Shown: positions 1 to 8,631 of the stretch, in pieces
How the letters are laid out: each line of letters starts with the position of its first letter
Numbering within the stretch: the stretch's first letter is position 1
Origin: Ktedonospora formicarum
GTDB taxonomy: Bacteria > Chloroflexota > Ktedonobacteria > Ktedonobacterales > Ktedonobacteraceae
Direction: 5' to 3'
Assembly (NCBI RefSeq): GCF_016587355.1
Contig: NZ_BNJF01000001.1
Span: 4,369,721 to 4,433,720 of the forward strand
DNA: 64,000 bases
The notes under the pieces: generated by a model
What the model was told of the DNA's origin: nothing
Database searches by the model: none
What the model saw: the letters and a program-made list of their open reading frames with translations, nothing else
Position numbers and translations under genes: made by a program

Positions 1-723
1 CTGGGGAAGCCCTAGTTGTGAAGCCAGGATATTGCGTAACAGATGCGGGATCTGAGACGAACTCCATACGGTGAGTGTCTTATTGGCTTTACGGTACTCC
101 GCGACTACGCCACGTGTCTCCATTGAAACGGGAGCGAGGCGCTGATTAATCAGGCGGAATTTGATGATACTGCCCCCATTGGTCTCAGTATCAGCGAAGA
201 CCTTATCGATCTCATCGGTTGGCGGCTTGAGGCTCTGTGCCACATTTGTTCCAAATTCCTCATAGAGTAGGGGGGCACCAGGCTGCATGGCCTTCTCAAT
301 GTTGATCGCGGCTGGCAAGGGATCATAATCAACCTCTACCAACTCGGCGGCGTCACGGGCGATATAGGGTGTCTCGGCGACTACCACGGCGACCGGATCA
401 CCATAGAAGCGTACCTTTCCTGCGGCGAGAGGTCCTCGACATCCCATACCTTTCTTAATGTGTCCAACTGGCACGGCGACCGGAACATTTCCGACCTTCT
501 CTTTGATATCATCGGCGGTATACACGGCGACAACGCCTGGATGTTTTAGGGCTGCTGACGTATCAATACTATTAATGCGAGCGTGACCATAAGGGCTGCG
601 TACAAAGGCCATATGCAGCATACCTAGAAGTTTAATATCATCGACATAGGTGGCTTGACCTGTAATGAGCCTGGGGTCTTCACGCCGCTTGATTGACGTA
701 CCCAGCATAGAAGCAATACCCAT
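1..723 (-). CDS. coxL: Aerobic CO dehydrogenase / xanthine dehydrogenase-type large subunit, N-terminal part (runs off the left edge)
   Basis: This is the first 241 codons of a molybdenum hydroxylase large subunit, the Mo-cofactor subunit of CoxL/XdhA-type enzymes. The N-terminus reads MGIASMLGTSIKRREDPRLI and is followed by GQATYVDDI, typical of the start of the aldehyde oxidase/xanthine dehydrogenase a/b hammerhead domain. Further on are the family-like stretches FVRSPYGHARI and DPVAVVVAET. The ATG at 723 has an AAAGGA ribosome site upstream. The gene follows coxS on the same strand after about 90 bases. The active-site loop that separates true CO dehydrogenase (AYXCSFR) from relatives lies outside the window, so the substrate cannot be decided. 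The medium FAD subunit is not visible and may lie beyond the edge. Confidence 0.88.
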   Translation of the reverse strand, partial: MGIASMLGTSIKRREDPRLITGQATYVDDIKLLGMLHMAFVRSPYGHARINSIDTSAALKHPGVVAVYTADDIKEKVGNVPVAVPVGHIKKGMGCRGPLAAGKVRFYGDPVAVVVAETPYIARDAAELVEVDYDPLPAAINIEKAMQPGAPLLYEEFGTNVAQSLKPPTDEIDKVFADTETNGGSIIKFRLINQRLAPVSMETRGVVAEYRKANKTLTVWSSSQIPHLLRNILASQLGLPQ

Positions 724-815
724 AAATAGTTACATCCTTTCTCCACTGTGAGAAACGCAACGCGATGGGCCAGAGTGTACGACAAATGTGTGGTGGTATG
801 AAGCAGGGGGAGCGC

Positions 816-1322
816 TTATTCGCTAGCACCGACCGGCTGAGAAGCCTGAGTACTCATCTGCTCCGCAGCTTCCTGTACCGCGCGAACGATGTTCTGGTAT
901 CCGGTACAGCGACAGATGTTGCCTTCCAGCCCCTTACGAATCTCGCCCTCAGTTGGATGAGGATTATTCTTGAGAAGTTGAGAGGTTGCCATAATCATGC
1001 CTGGCGTGCAGAAACCGCACTGAAGACCATGCTTATCCCAGAATGCCTGCTGAATGGGATGAAGCTCCCCTTCTGGGGCTAGCCCTTCGATGGTCGTGAC
1101 CTCACTTTCGTCCGCCTGTACAGCAAGAACCGTGCAGGATTTGACAGCTTCTCCATTAAGGTGAACGATGCAAGCGCCGCATTGAGAAGTATTGCACCCG
1201 ATATGCGTGCCGGTGAGATCGAGAGTGTCACGTAAATAATGCACCAGGAGCGTACGGGGCTCTACTTCAGAGCGGTACTGTTTCCCATTCACCGTGACTG
1301 TGATTGCGCGTTTCATCGTCAT
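816..1322 (-). CDS. coxS: Molybdenum hydroxylase small [2Fe-2S] subunit (CoxS type)
   Basis: This is the small iron-sulfur subunit that passes electrons from the Mo centre of CoxL to the FAD subunit. Counting from the ATG at 1322, the plant-type ferredoxin cluster uses Cys43, 48, 51 and 63 (CNTSQCGAC, then C). The helical [2Fe-2S] domain uses Cys102, 105, 137 and 139 (CGFCTPG and ICRCTGYQNI). The length of 168 residues is normal. An ATG at 1337 is in frame, but a GGAGGA site lies 6 bases before the ATG at 1322, so the shorter start is preferred. It sits upstream of coxL and is probably co-transcribed. CO dehydrogenase, nicotinate and xanthine dehydrogenases share this subunit, so the substrate is open. 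Confidence 0.9.
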   Translation of the reverse strand: MTMKRAITVTVNGKQYRSEVEPRTLLVHYLRDTLDLTGTHIGCNTSQCGACIVHLNGEAVKSCTVLAVQADESEVTTIEGLAPEGELHPIQQAFWDKHGLQCGFCTPGMIMATSQLLKNNPHPTEGEIRKGLEGNICRCTGYQNIVRAVQEAAEQMSTQASQPVGASE

Positions 1323-1577
1323 CGATGGTTCCTCCATCTGGTCTAGTTGTGGGCATGCCAGAGGGGCTGGACGTGCCCGTACAAGATTACAAGAACATGA
1401 ACAATATCAAGATCGAGCAGCCAGAAGGCTGTTCGAGGGGTAGGGCACAAATTGATAAGACCCGTTTTCAGTGTATAGGCTTGATCTATAGGTAACTCCG
1501 CACATGTATGTCATGCGAAGTCTGGTACGAGAATGAGAGGTGACTTCGTGAAGAGCGTAGCACACAGAAGGAAGCGT

Positions 1578-1596
1578 TGTCAATTGGAGCTCCAAT
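1578..1596 (-). promoter_or_regulatory. Possible promoter/operator of the coxSL-type operon
   Basis: The stretch 1323-1677 has no gene. On the minus strand, a TTGACA (1583 to 1578) lies next to the perfect 14-bp palindrome ATTGGAGCTCCAAT (1583-1596). No good -10 box follows at 17 bases, so this is only a candidate regulator site. The rest of the gap shows nothing apart from the hairpin at 1613-1663. Confidence 0.25.
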
Positions 1597-1612
1597 GCTA
1601 TACGGGGTTGTC

Positions 1613-1663
1613 AGGAGACATGAAGAAAGGCGAGCTTGCGGCTCGCCTTTCTTCATGTCTCCT
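1613..1663 (-). terminator. Perfect 23-bp hairpin after the 1678-2385 lipoprotein gene
   Basis: Two perfectly complementary 23-base arms (1613-1635 and 1641-1663) flank a 5-base loop. The hairpin begins 15 bases past the lipoprotein stop codon. The outer parts are A/G-rich and T/C-rich, so it could terminate on either strand, but there is no clean U-run. Confidence 0.7.
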
Positions 1664-1677
1664 CATTGTTGCCTCTA

Positions 1678-2385
1678 CTAGCAGCTTGGAGGAGGTGTGA
1701 TCCCCGGTATCATTGTTGGACATGTTGGTGGTACTGTAATAGTTGGTGTCTTTTTCCAGGGAGGAGTCGGCTTTGTTGGCGAAGGCGAGGGCGAAGGCTT
1801 AGGTGTCGCGGTAGCCTTTGCCAGACTAAAGAAGGCAGCGCGATCCTGATCAACCTGACAAGTGGAGCCATCGGCGCCGGTGAAGGTGACGGTTACAATG
1901 GAGGTCTTCCCAATCGCACCCTCATGTCCAGCTGTGGAAGCGGCGAGAACTACCAGACCATCCGAAGAGGTTGTCCCTGTAAGGGTATCCTGGCTGCCAT
2001 CGCCCCAGTGGATGATCGCTGTTGCGGTTGCGCCAGCCATGCCTTGCGGGTTGCCGCCATTGTTCTTGGTAAAGGTTCCATTGATGCCGAGTGTCTTCTG
2101 TTGGGGATCGCCGCTATATGCTGGCGATGTCTGGGTGACCCAGGCTCCACACCAATGATTGGGTGTGGTTGTGCCAGTCGATTGTTTATGGATGCTATTG
2201 ACATCAAAGGTCACAGTGACCTGGGGCTGAGTATTCGCACTTATACTATTTGGATCGGCCCCGCAAGCGATGATGAGCACGCTAAATACTGTTAGGGTCA
2301 GGAAGGCGGCGCATTTAAGATAGAGAGAGGCCGCTCTTGATCGTTTGGGCTTACCGTTTTGTATTGGTGGTGACGAATGTTCCAT
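1678..2385 (-). CDS. Hypothetical lipoprotein with Thr/Pro-rich C-terminal tail
   Basis: This is an unrecognised secreted protein of 235 residues. A positively charged N-terminus (KPKRSR) leads into a hydrophobic stretch and a lipobox-like LIIAC at about residues 38-42, so a lipidated surface protein is inferred. The middle part (residues 50-180) is rich in Thr, Gly and Ser, as in a beta-sandwich domain, and contains HWGDGSQDTLTG, which resembles a PKD/Ig-type loop. The last 50 residues are a Pro/Thr/Ser spacer (SPSPSPTKPTPPWKKTP) ending in a short Cys-containing segment. No function can be assigned. The gene stands alone between the coxS-type operon and a cupredoxin lipoprotein, all on the minus strand. 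Confidence 0.75.
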   Translation of the reverse strand: MEHSSPPIQNGKPKRSRAASLYLKCAAFLTLTVFSVLIIACGADPNSISANTQPQVTVTFDVNSIHKQSTGTTTPNHWCGAWVTQTSPAYSGDPQQKTLGINGTFTKNNGGNPQGMAGATATAIIHWGDGSQDTLTGTTSSDGLVVLAASTAGHEGAIGKTSIVTVTFTGADGSTCQVDQDRAAFFSLAKATATPKPSPSPSPTKPTPPWKKTPTITVPPTCPTMIPGITPPPSC

Positions 2386-2679
2386 TCTCTATTGGCCTTT
2401 GTGTTAGAAAATTTGCTGATGTGAATTGTGGCCGCGAGGGAATTTACCTCGCGCTCAGTAGGTGGTGATCTTTATATTGATTTTTCCGAAATTATAACAT
2501 ATTGAACGAGAAAGGCTGGGAGAATCGGATGAACTGTGCCATAAAAGTACCAGGCAACGGGACATTCAACAACGCGAAGTGCAAGAGCCTGGGGATGGGT
2601 CGAAAACAAAAGTGGAATATCTCTGCTTGTCAGATGGGGCGCGAGAGATATTCCACGGATATGTGATGGTTGAGTTGGA

Positions 2680-3060
2680 TTAGACCACGGTGACTGTTAA
2701 GTTCATTCCTGGGTGTATTGTACAGTAGAACTTGAATGTACCTGCGGTCGTAAATGGACCGATATTCTTTGAGTCATTGCCAGTAAAGTTTACGTTGCTA
2801 ACCACTGGCGCACCGGGCTCGGTAGCGACTTTTGCTTTATTGCCTGCCCAGGAACCATTCGCGATAGTGTGGGGTGCGCTCACTGTGTCAACCAGAGCAA
2901 TGCTTTCGCCCTTTTTCACGGTAACTTCTTTGTCAATAAAGTCGGCGCTACCCATCTTCACCTTGGTACTTGCTTCGACCTGTTCTTTGATAGAGCAAGC
3001 TGCGATGATGACGCTGAATAGCGAGAGACAGACCATCACAAATAAAAGCTTTTTATACAT
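2680..3060 (-). CDS. Cupredoxin-type (blue copper) lipoprotein
   Basis: This small exported copper protein of 126 residues probably carries electrons outside the membrane. It has a signal peptide with a lipobox (SVIIAAC, Cys at residue 22) and a single plastocyanin/azurin-like domain. The type 1 copper ligands are visible: His in SAPHTIANG (about residue 64), then Cys, His and Met in the C-terminal YCTIHPGM. An AAGGA site lies 7 bases before the ATG. The electron partner is unknown. A role near the molybdenum hydroxylase operon or in respiration is only a guess from position. The reading frame is complete and of normal length for a single-domain cupredoxin. Confidence 0.85.
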   Translation of the reverse strand: MYKKLLFVMVCLSLFSVIIAACSIKEQVEASTKVKMGSADFIDKEVTVKKGESIALVDTVSAPHTIANGSWAGNKAKVATEPGAPVVSNVNFTGNDSKNIGPFTTAGTFKFYCTIHPGMNLTVTVV

Positions 3061-3180
3061 TAGGAGATCCTTTCAGTCCTCAACGGCCTGGTATTGGTTT
3101 CCGGGGAAGTGGGATGAAGCACCGAGAACAATCCCCAGGAAGATGCCTAAATAAATATAGCAAAATATCGCCTACATAGC

Positions 3181-3213
3181 AAAGAGACAAGGGACTAATG
3201 CCCTTGCCTCTTT
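3181..3213 (-). terminator. Terminator after the first-transcribed tRNA-Glu pair
   Basis: Arms at 3181-3193 and 3201-3213 are complementary at 12 of 13 positions, with a 7-base loop. The hairpin starts 5 bases past the CCA end of the tRNA at 3219-3295 and reads into a TCTCTTT stretch on the minus strand. Confidence 0.6.
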
Positions 3214-3218
3214 TTCTT

Positions 3219-3295
3219 TGGTAGCGCATACGGGATTCGAACCCGTGATCTCCGCCTTGAGAGGGCGGCGTCCTAGTCCACTAGACGAATGCGCC
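3219..3295 (-). tRNA. tRNA-Glu (anticodon CTC), copy 1
   Basis: A complete cloverleaf is visible on the minus strand. The acceptor stem is GGCGCAT/ATGCGCT (first pair G-U), with discriminator A and an encoded CCA. The anticodon stem CCGCC/GGCGG encloses the loop CTCTCAA, giving anticodon CTC for GAG codons. The T arm is ACGGG-TTCGAAT-CCCGT. Confidence 0.93.
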
Positions 3296-3369
3296 AGAAG
3301 ACATGTTGGGGACAACGTGTCAGAAAATGAAAGAGACAGAGATAAAGTCCCTGCCTCAGGGTGATACTT

Positions 3370-3446
3370 TGGTAGCGCATACGGGATTCGAACCCGTGAT
3401 CTCCGCCTTGAGAGGGCGGCGTCCTAGTCCACTAGACGAATGCGCC
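3370..3446 (-). tRNA. tRNA-Glu (anticodon CTC), copy 2
   Basis: This is identical over its full 77 bases to the copy at 3219-3295, with the same encoded CCA. The two copies are in tandem on the minus strand with a 74-base spacer and are probably processed from one transcript. Confidence 0.93.
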
Positions 3447-3601
3447 AGATCTGCTTATATTCGTCGACGCTTGTATTGCCATCGATTGAGTACGGTGTGA
3501 ATAATACATGATAGAAGAGATGTTGTCAAGAGCTTTGGACCGCATTTACGCGGCTCCCCAAAAGTCATGTGCTTCACCTGATCATCGCGCTTGCAGAGTG
3601 A

Positions 3602-3639
3602 AAGCGTGGCTTATGACAAACTTACCATAAGCCACGCTT
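3602..3639 (-). terminator. Terminator of the GH65/pgmB operon
   Basis: Perfect 14-base arms (3602-3615 and 3626-3639) with a 10-base loop lie 20 bases beyond the stop of the GH65 gene. Confidence 0.7.
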
Positions 3640-3659
3640 CGTTCTATTGAAATACGGTA

Positions 3660-5876
3660 CTAGCGTGTGATATCCACTGGAAGTTCTTTGCTATGGAACT
3701 GTACGGAGAAGGCCAGGCGTGACCAATTCTCTGGTAAATGTGGATGAGTAGTCAGCTTACCGTCTTCATTACGCAGGCCCGCGAAGCCGAAGGCCAGAGC
3801 TTGCCATACCGCCCCTGAACAGGCGGCATGAATACCCTCAGGCGTGTTTCCGCGCAGGTTTTTGATATCGACAAGCGCCCCTTTCATAAACAGTTTGTAG
3901 GCTATCTGTGTCTCTCCTAGTTCACAGGCCAGGATCGCATGTAGCGCAGGTGTCAGCGATGAGCCATAGTCATGATCGGTGATGGGGTAGTAGTAATCCC
4001 AGTTCGCGCGCTTAGTTTTCTCGTCGAACTCTTCAGCTAGGATTGTGAGGAGCATAAGCACATCCGCTTGCTTGATGACGCGATACTTCTGGATCGCGTG
4101 TACGCCCAGAATACCCTGATAGGAGTCTGTGCGATTATGATACTTGCTCTGGTCCAGCGGCTCTAGATTGAAGAAGCCTTCGAACTGCTCGAAAAGGCCC
4201 GTTTGTGGGTCCTGAAGAATGCGTATTTTGTTCGCCACGTCGTGCCAGTGGCTAAAGTCTTGCTCTGATAGATCTAGCTTGCTCGTTAGTTGCTCTGCCT
4301 TCTCAGGAGCGTGCTGCTCGAGCCAGTCGATGATGGCAAGCCCATACTCGATATTCTTCTTCGCCATATAGTTGGTGAAGGTATTATTATTGACGTGCTC
4401 ATGCCATTCATCGGGACCGATGACATCATTGATGACATAATCGCCTCGCTCTGGATCTTCCTCGACGCGACTGACCCAGAAAAGGGCTGTATCGAGTAGA
4501 ATTTCGGCCCCAAACTTCTCCATGAACGTATCATCGCCCGTCACGCGCCAGTAGCGCCAGACCGCATAAGCGATGCTGGCGGTTATGTGAAGCTCGATGA
4601 AGCCATTCAGAACAGGAATGACCTCACCAGTCTCGGGGTGAATGATGGAACTAGGAGTTGTCTCCTCTCCGCTGAGTGTGCTCTCCCAGGGGAATTGCGC
4701 GCCCTGAAAGCCATTGTTGGCAGCCTTTACCCGCGCTGCATCCAGCAGGCGATAGCGATAGATGAGCAGGTTGCGTGCTACCTCTGGCATGACATAGGTA
4801 TAGAAGGGAAGCATAAAGATCTCAGTGTCGTGGAAAATGTGTCCCCGATAGCCGAAGCCAGTCAGGCCCTTGGCCGCGACGCTATAGCGGCTATCATGTG
4901 ATGAGACGTTGATGCGTAATTGATAGATGTTGTAGCGTGCGCCAATCTGGGCCTCTTTGTCCTCCACAATGAGGATATCCGCTCGCTCCCAGAAGGCATT
5001 CCAGGCCTCGCGGCTGTTCGCGAGTAGCTGATCGTAGGGTTGCTTTGTATCGGCGAAAAGCTTTTGTATGTGCTGTATTGCCGCGTTACGTGGATCATTA
5101 ACTGCGTCACGTGAGGTATAGATGGTGACCAGTTTGGTCGCGTCAAAAGTCTGACCTTGTTGGAGCACGCCGTTATAGCGGATACCGGGAGCGATATCGG
5201 AGTTAAGGATTTCTTTTGTGAAGCCTGTCGTCTCGCTATCAAAGGTAGTTGCCATGGCGATCTGTACCAGCGTCTTTTTTGTCTCGCAATGTAACCACTG
5301 AATATCATCGACATTACTTTGATCAACGGTTTCCAGGTGCAAGACATCATAGTTGCCCTCAGCAGTGTTTAGGGCTGAGATGACTGAGATCTCACATGGC
5401 TCACCACCCGGAGCGTCCTCAATTTTCGCGCTATAGCGAATCGCGCCTACGTGCTCATCATCGAGGCTGGCAAAGCGCTCACTGGTCACGCGTACTGTGA
5501 CACCAGAGGGACTGATCCAGAGCACGCTACGCTGAACTGTTCCCTGGCGAATGTTGAGGGAACGGTGGTAGCCTAAGATGATGCCCCGGTCGAGGCGAAA
5601 GCGTTCGCCATTGATGAAGAGTTGGATTCGTGTCCAGTCAGGGGCATTCGCCAGTTCCTCTTTGGCGATAGGAATGTGATCAAAAACGCCGTATAGAAGG
5701 GTCGCCACATTATCGCGGGGATAGCCCTCCTCAAAGGTGCCACGCGTGCAAAAATAGCCATTGCCAATCGTAAAGACAGTTTCCTGGCTCAGAATGTGCT
5801 TGAGCGTTGGGTCAAATGTGTCCTCATTGATGTGCCAGTGATTCACCAGAGCACTCTTCCTTTTCGTTACTGCCAT
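3660..5876 (-). CDS. Glycoside hydrolase family 65 disaccharide phosphorylase (maltose/trehalose/kojibiose phosphorylase type)
   Basis: GH65 phosphorylases split an alpha-linked glucose disaccharide with phosphate, giving beta-glucose 1-phosphate and glucose. The N-terminal half (about residues 10-270) is the beta-sandwich domain, with IGNGYFCTRGTFEEGYP near the start. The catalytic (alpha/alpha)6 barrel carries GYRGHIFHDTEIFMLPFY (about 345-362) and VIGPDEWHEHVNNNTFTNYM, whose Glu after Asp is the general acid. The protein has 738 residues, slightly short for the family, and ends soon after a typical C-terminal sheet. The exact substrate cannot be read from sequence by eye. The next upstream gene is beta-phosphoglucomutase, which uses the product, so the pair forms a disaccharide-salvage operon. 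The start ATG has only a weak ribosome site. Confidence 0.9.
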   Translation of the reverse strand: MAVTKRKSALVNHWHINEDTFDPTLKHILSQETVFTIGNGYFCTRGTFEEGYPRDNVATLLYGVFDHIPIAKEELANAPDWTRIQLFINGERFRLDRGIILGYHRSLNIRQGTVQRSVLWISPSGVTVRVTSERFASLDDEHVGAIRYSAKIEDAPGGEPCEISVISALNTAEGNYDVLHLETVDQSNVDDIQWLHCETKKTLVQIAMATTFDSETTGFTKEILNSDIAPGIRYNGVLQQGQTFDATKLVTIYTSRDAVNDPRNAAIQHIQKLFADTKQPYDQLLANSREAWNAFWERADILIVEDKEAQIGARYNIYQLRINVSSHDSRYSVAAKGLTGFGYRGHIFHDTEIFMLPFYTYVMPEVARNLLIYRYRLLDAARVKAANNGFQGAQFPWESTLSGEETTPSSIIHPETGEVIPVLNGFIELHITASIAYAVWRYWRVTGDDTFMEKFGAEILLDTALFWVSRVEEDPERGDYVINDVIGPDEWHEHVNNNTFTNYMAKKNIEYGLAIIDWLEQHAPEKAEQLTSKLDLSEQDFSHWHDVANKIRILQDPQTGLFEQFEGFFNLEPLDQSKYHNRTDSYQGILGVHAIQKYRVIKQADVLMLLTILAEEFDEKTKRANWDYYYPITDHDYGSSLTPALHAILACELGETQIAYKLFMKGALVDIKNLRGNTPEGIHAACSGAVWQALAFGFAGLRNEDGKLTTHPHLPENWSRLAFSVQFHSKELPVDITR

Positions 5877-5950
5877 GAGCAGGAGACGCGGTTGCTTCGC
5901 GCTTTAGTTTATTTTTTCTCTAGTATTTAGGAAGGAAATACGATATCAGC

Positions 5951-6598
5951 CTATCCAATAAGTAAGTCTTGCAAGTGTTTGTTTTCCATGGTAGAAAGTA
6001 CTTTATCTGCGTGATGGAAACGGGAGGTGGGACCAATAGCAACTGCCTTCATGCCAGCAGCTTTGATAGCCTCAATGCCCGCATCCGCGTCTTCAATTCC
6101 CACGCAATCTGGTGTATACACGCCTACCAGCCCAGCGGCGTAGACAAAGACGTCAGGTGCTGGCTTGCCATTGACCACACAATACCCATCTGCGATGCCA
6201 TCAAAGTAGTCTGTTAGCTTCAGACGATCAAGAACCAGGCGGCAGTTCTTACTGGCAGAGGCGATAGCTATTTTGATACCAGCTGTCTTTAGCTCTTGTA
6301 GTAAGGCAACTCCGCCAGAGACCACTTCATCAGGGGTCATCTGCTCGATGAGAGCGTGGTAGTAGTTATTCTTACGCTCCATCATCTCCTGAATTTGTGC
6401 TTCTGTATACTGGCGACCGCGTATCAGGTATGCTAGTGATTCGCGACGCCCGACGCCGCGCAGGTGGATGTCATTCTCTTCATGGGTAAAAGGAATACCC
6501 TCGTCGTCTGCCAGATGTTTCCAGGCTTGATAATGATATTCTGAGGTATCAGTAAGCACCCCGTCCAGGTCGAAGATTATAGCTTTTGGTTGCGGCAT
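5951..6598 (-). CDS. pgmB: Beta-phosphoglucomutase
   Basis: This HAD-superfamily enzyme converts beta-glucose 1-phosphate to glucose 6-phosphate. The motif I aspartates are in IIFDLDGVLTDTSEYHY. The cap has the substrate-specificity loop HLRGVGRRESL, and motif II is IASASKN. The lysine and acidic motifs appear in NGKPAPDVF and GIEDADAGIEA, all typical of the pgmB subfamily. An in-frame ATG at 6610 has no ribosome site, whereas GGAG lies 6 bases before the ATG at 6598, giving 215 residues starting MPQPKAIIFDLDG. The stop lies 74 bases before the GH65 gene on the same strand, so the two should be co-transcribed and feed disaccharide-derived glucose into glycolysis. Confidence 0.93.
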   Translation of the reverse strand: MPQPKAIIFDLDGVLTDTSEYHYQAWKHLADDEGIPFTHEENDIHLRGVGRRESLAYLIRGRQYTEAQIQEMMERKNNYYHALIEQMTPDEVVSGGVALLQELKTAGIKIAIASASKNCRLVLDRLKLTDYFDGIADGYCVVNGKPAPDVFVYAAGLVGVYTPDCVGIEDADAGIEAIKAAGMKAVAIGPTSRFHHADKVLSTMENKHLQDLLIG

Positions 6599-7029
6599 TG
6601 TTTGCTCCATAAAGTAAGTATATGCATGCTCACATAGAAAGTGACAATCAAAAGAAGGAGAATACCGTCCCTTACGCTCAATACTGTCCTTCTAATCTCA
6701 TTAACGAATGAGGCAGTAAAATAGAAGCCATAAATACATATTCTTTAGGATTGGTTTAATGTAATACTTGAAATGCATTTAATGCATCAGCACTTTGTCA
6801 AATTGAACCTTAGTCATTGTATGTCTATTGATATTTCTGGTGGTGGGATATTGGCACGTACGCTTTCTTAGAGGCAAAAAAGAATGAGACGATGCAAAGT
6901 CCAGGCGGGTATAATGGGGGGATGAGCTGAAAGCCTGTATTTATTCGTATAATATATTAATCGAAACAGGCGAATATTGAATGTCACGGCTGTCCTGGGG
7001 CAGAGGGTTATTATTATGGGAGGCGCGTA
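6599..7029. other. Intergenic region between divergent pgmB and the 7030 gene
   Basis: This is a 430-base AT-rich divergent gap. A TATAAT at 6911-6916 precedes the plus-strand gene by about 115 bases, but no convincing -35 box is seen. A small palindromic ATGCATTTAATGCAT lies at 6773-6787. No gene or RNA is recognised. Confidence 0.4.
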
Positions 7030-7740
7030 ATGGAATATCCTGTTCAGTTTGGCTTGCCGCAGTTTATATTACTCATTTTGTTTGTGGGGGGGCTCGCGCT
7101 CCTCATCACCTCAGTGATGGGGCTTGCGGGTGGGCGAAGAGTTGTTTCGTACGTTGATGAAGAAGGAATACGTCGCTATAAGCGCAAAAGGAGGCGCGTC
7201 AGGCCCATGCGGGGCGCGAGTGGCTTGATACTTCTGGTGCTGGCGCTCGTGATTCTGTGGGTGACCTCATTGACTCAGAGTTACCTTGGCCTCACTGGTG
7301 AAATCAAGGTAGCGCGTGTCCAGGCCAGTACGATAAGTAACATCCCGCACCTGATGAACCTGGAATTGACCCAGTATGATCAGCAAGGTCGCGTGACCAG
7401 TCATGATAACTATGGGGTGAAAGGCGACCAGTGGATGTTGCAGGGGAATATGCTGAAGTTTCCAGGCTGGATGAACCTGGTGGGCCTGCATTCTGGCTAT
7501 AAATTGACACGACTCGAAGGCCGCTATGAGGATTCTGATCTAGAGCGGACCTCAGACCATACAGTGGTGGATCTGAATGGTGGCGATGGGCAGTTCTTTA
7601 AGACTGTCTACAAGCAAGCTTGGAGTTCGCCCTTTGTCGAGGCAGCCTACGGAACGGCAGTCTTCTTGCCAGCCGATGGCATGACCTATGACATCTTTGC
7701 CTCACAGGCGGGGCTGGTGGCGAAGCCTGTGAAAGAGTAG
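7030..7740 (+). CDS. Two-pass membrane protein of unknown function
   Basis: This protein of 236 residues has two predicted membrane segments (about residues 9-32, FILLILFVGGLALLI, and 62-82, GLILLVLALVILWV). A strongly basic cytoplasmic loop (RRYKRKRRRVRPMR) separates them. The remaining 150 residues form a soluble, probably extracytoplasmic domain with QSYLGLTGEIKVARV, GDQWMLQG, LTRLEGRYED and AAYGTAVFLP. The pattern recalls proteins often labelled cation/multidrug efflux pump in proteobacteria, but no transport motif is present and that label is not supported. GGAGG lies about 6 bases before the ATG. It is a single gene, convergent with the hydrolase downstream. Confidence 0.7.
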   Translation: MEYPVQFGLPQFILLILFVGGLALLITSVMGLAGGRRVVSYVDEEGIRRYKRKRRRVRPMRGASGLILLVLALVILWVTSLTQSYLGLTGEIKVARVQASTISNIPHLMNLELTQYDQQGRVTSHDNYGVKGDQWMLQGNMLKFPGWMNLVGLHSGYKLTRLEGRYEDSDLERTSDHTVVDLNGGDGQFFKTVYKQAWSSPFVEAAYGTAVFLPADGMTYDIFASQAGLVAKPVKE

Positions 7741-7766
7741 GGAGCAGAGGTTCGTACGTCTGCTCC
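7741..7766. terminator. Short hairpin between convergent genes
   Basis: Eight-base arms (7741-7748 and 7759-7766) with a 10-base loop fill the 33-base gap between two convergent stops. It is probably a bidirectional terminator. Confidence 0.45.
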
Positions 7767-7773
7767 ACATACA

Positions 7774-8571
7774 TTATAGGTCATCGTCGAACTGCTGGGC
7801 TCCCAGGAGTGCCTGAATTTCGTAGCGTGTGCGCGTCCAGACCTGGGCATCGGGATCGATAAGTACAAAATGATCGGTATTAGGTAGCTCGATAAAGCGC
7901 ACGCTATCGCCTGCCCGGCTAGCCCGGTCGGCATAAGAGCGGCTGACGGAGAGCGGAACCCGGTCATCATTATCGCCGTGAATGAGTACCTGAGGAATTC
8001 CCAGTGGCAGCAATGCTGCTGGTGAGGTACTGGCGTAGCGCTCTCCTACTTGCTCAGGGCCCGCTCCGAGCAACTCGGCGACCGCGCCTTTGCCCAGGTT
8101 CAGCTTCCAGCCCTGTTCCAGGTCACATACGCCTGCCAGGCTGACGATGCCCCTGAGCTTGAGAGGGTTGGGCATATAGAGGGGGCTGTCTTGCGGAAAC
8201 TGGGAGCGAGCCGCGAGCCAGAGCGCGAGATGGCCTCCGGCTGAATGTCCAACCGTGACAACACGTCGGATATCCAGGTCATAGGTGGACGCAATCGTAT
8301 TCAGATAGTCAGTCGCGGAGGCCACGTCCTGAAAGGTGCCGGGCCATCCACCGCCTGGATCGCCGATGCGTCGGTATTCCACATTCCAGACGGCGAAACC
8401 TTGTTTCACAAGATTCTGTGCCATCCCTGCCATGAGTGTGAGATCATAGGGCGCACGCCAGAACCCCCCATGTATGAGTATAACGACTGGGTGTGGTCCA
8501 TTCCCCGGCTGCGGGAAGAGTTCTCCAAATTGTTGAGCCTCTGGGCCATAGGCCAGTGAGATCGCTTGCAT
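7774..8571 (-). CDS. Alpha/beta hydrolase (esterase / BD-FAE / kynurenine formamidase-like)
   Basis: This cytosolic alpha/beta-hydrolase fold enzyme has 265 residues. The oxyanion-hole motif HGGFWR is near residue 35. The nucleophile elbow is GHSAGGHLALWLAAR (Ser about residue 111). The acid is in HGDNDDRVP and the catalytic His in NTDHF near the C-terminus. HGGFW and GHSAGGHLA are found in small carboxylesterases and in KynB-like arylformamidases, but no kynurenine genes are nearby, so only hydrolase activity is claimed. A GGAG site lies 9 bases before the ATG. The upstream neighbour on the same strand is a sirtuin, with a 60-base gap, so co-transcription is possible. Confidence 0.85.
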   Translation of the reverse strand: MQAISLAYGPEAQQFGELFPQPGNGPHPVVILIHGGFWRAPYDLTLMAGMAQNLVKQGFAVWNVEYRRIGDPGGGWPGTFQDVASATDYLNTIASTYDLDIRRVVTVGHSAGGHLALWLAARSQFPQDSPLYMPNPLKLRGIVSLAGVCDLEQGWKLNLGKGAVAELLGAGPEQVGERYASTSPAALLPLGIPQVLIHGDNDDRVPLSVSRSYADRASRAGDSVRFIELPNTDHFVLIDPDAQVWTRTRYEIQALLGAQQFDDDL

Positions 8572-8631
8572 CCTTTACGTCTCCCTCCGCGAGCATATCT
8601 ATGTCGACCAAAAAGGTCACATTTAAAGGCA

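Noticed and set aside
1636..2295. A 219-codon plus-strand open frame
   Set aside because: It is fully antisense to the lipoprotein gene, which has a signal peptide and lipobox. The frame has a Cys/Arg-rich composition and no family features.
4862..5350. A 162-codon minus-strand open frame
   Set aside because: It is out of frame within the GH65 phosphorylase, whose catalytic motifs are in the main frame.
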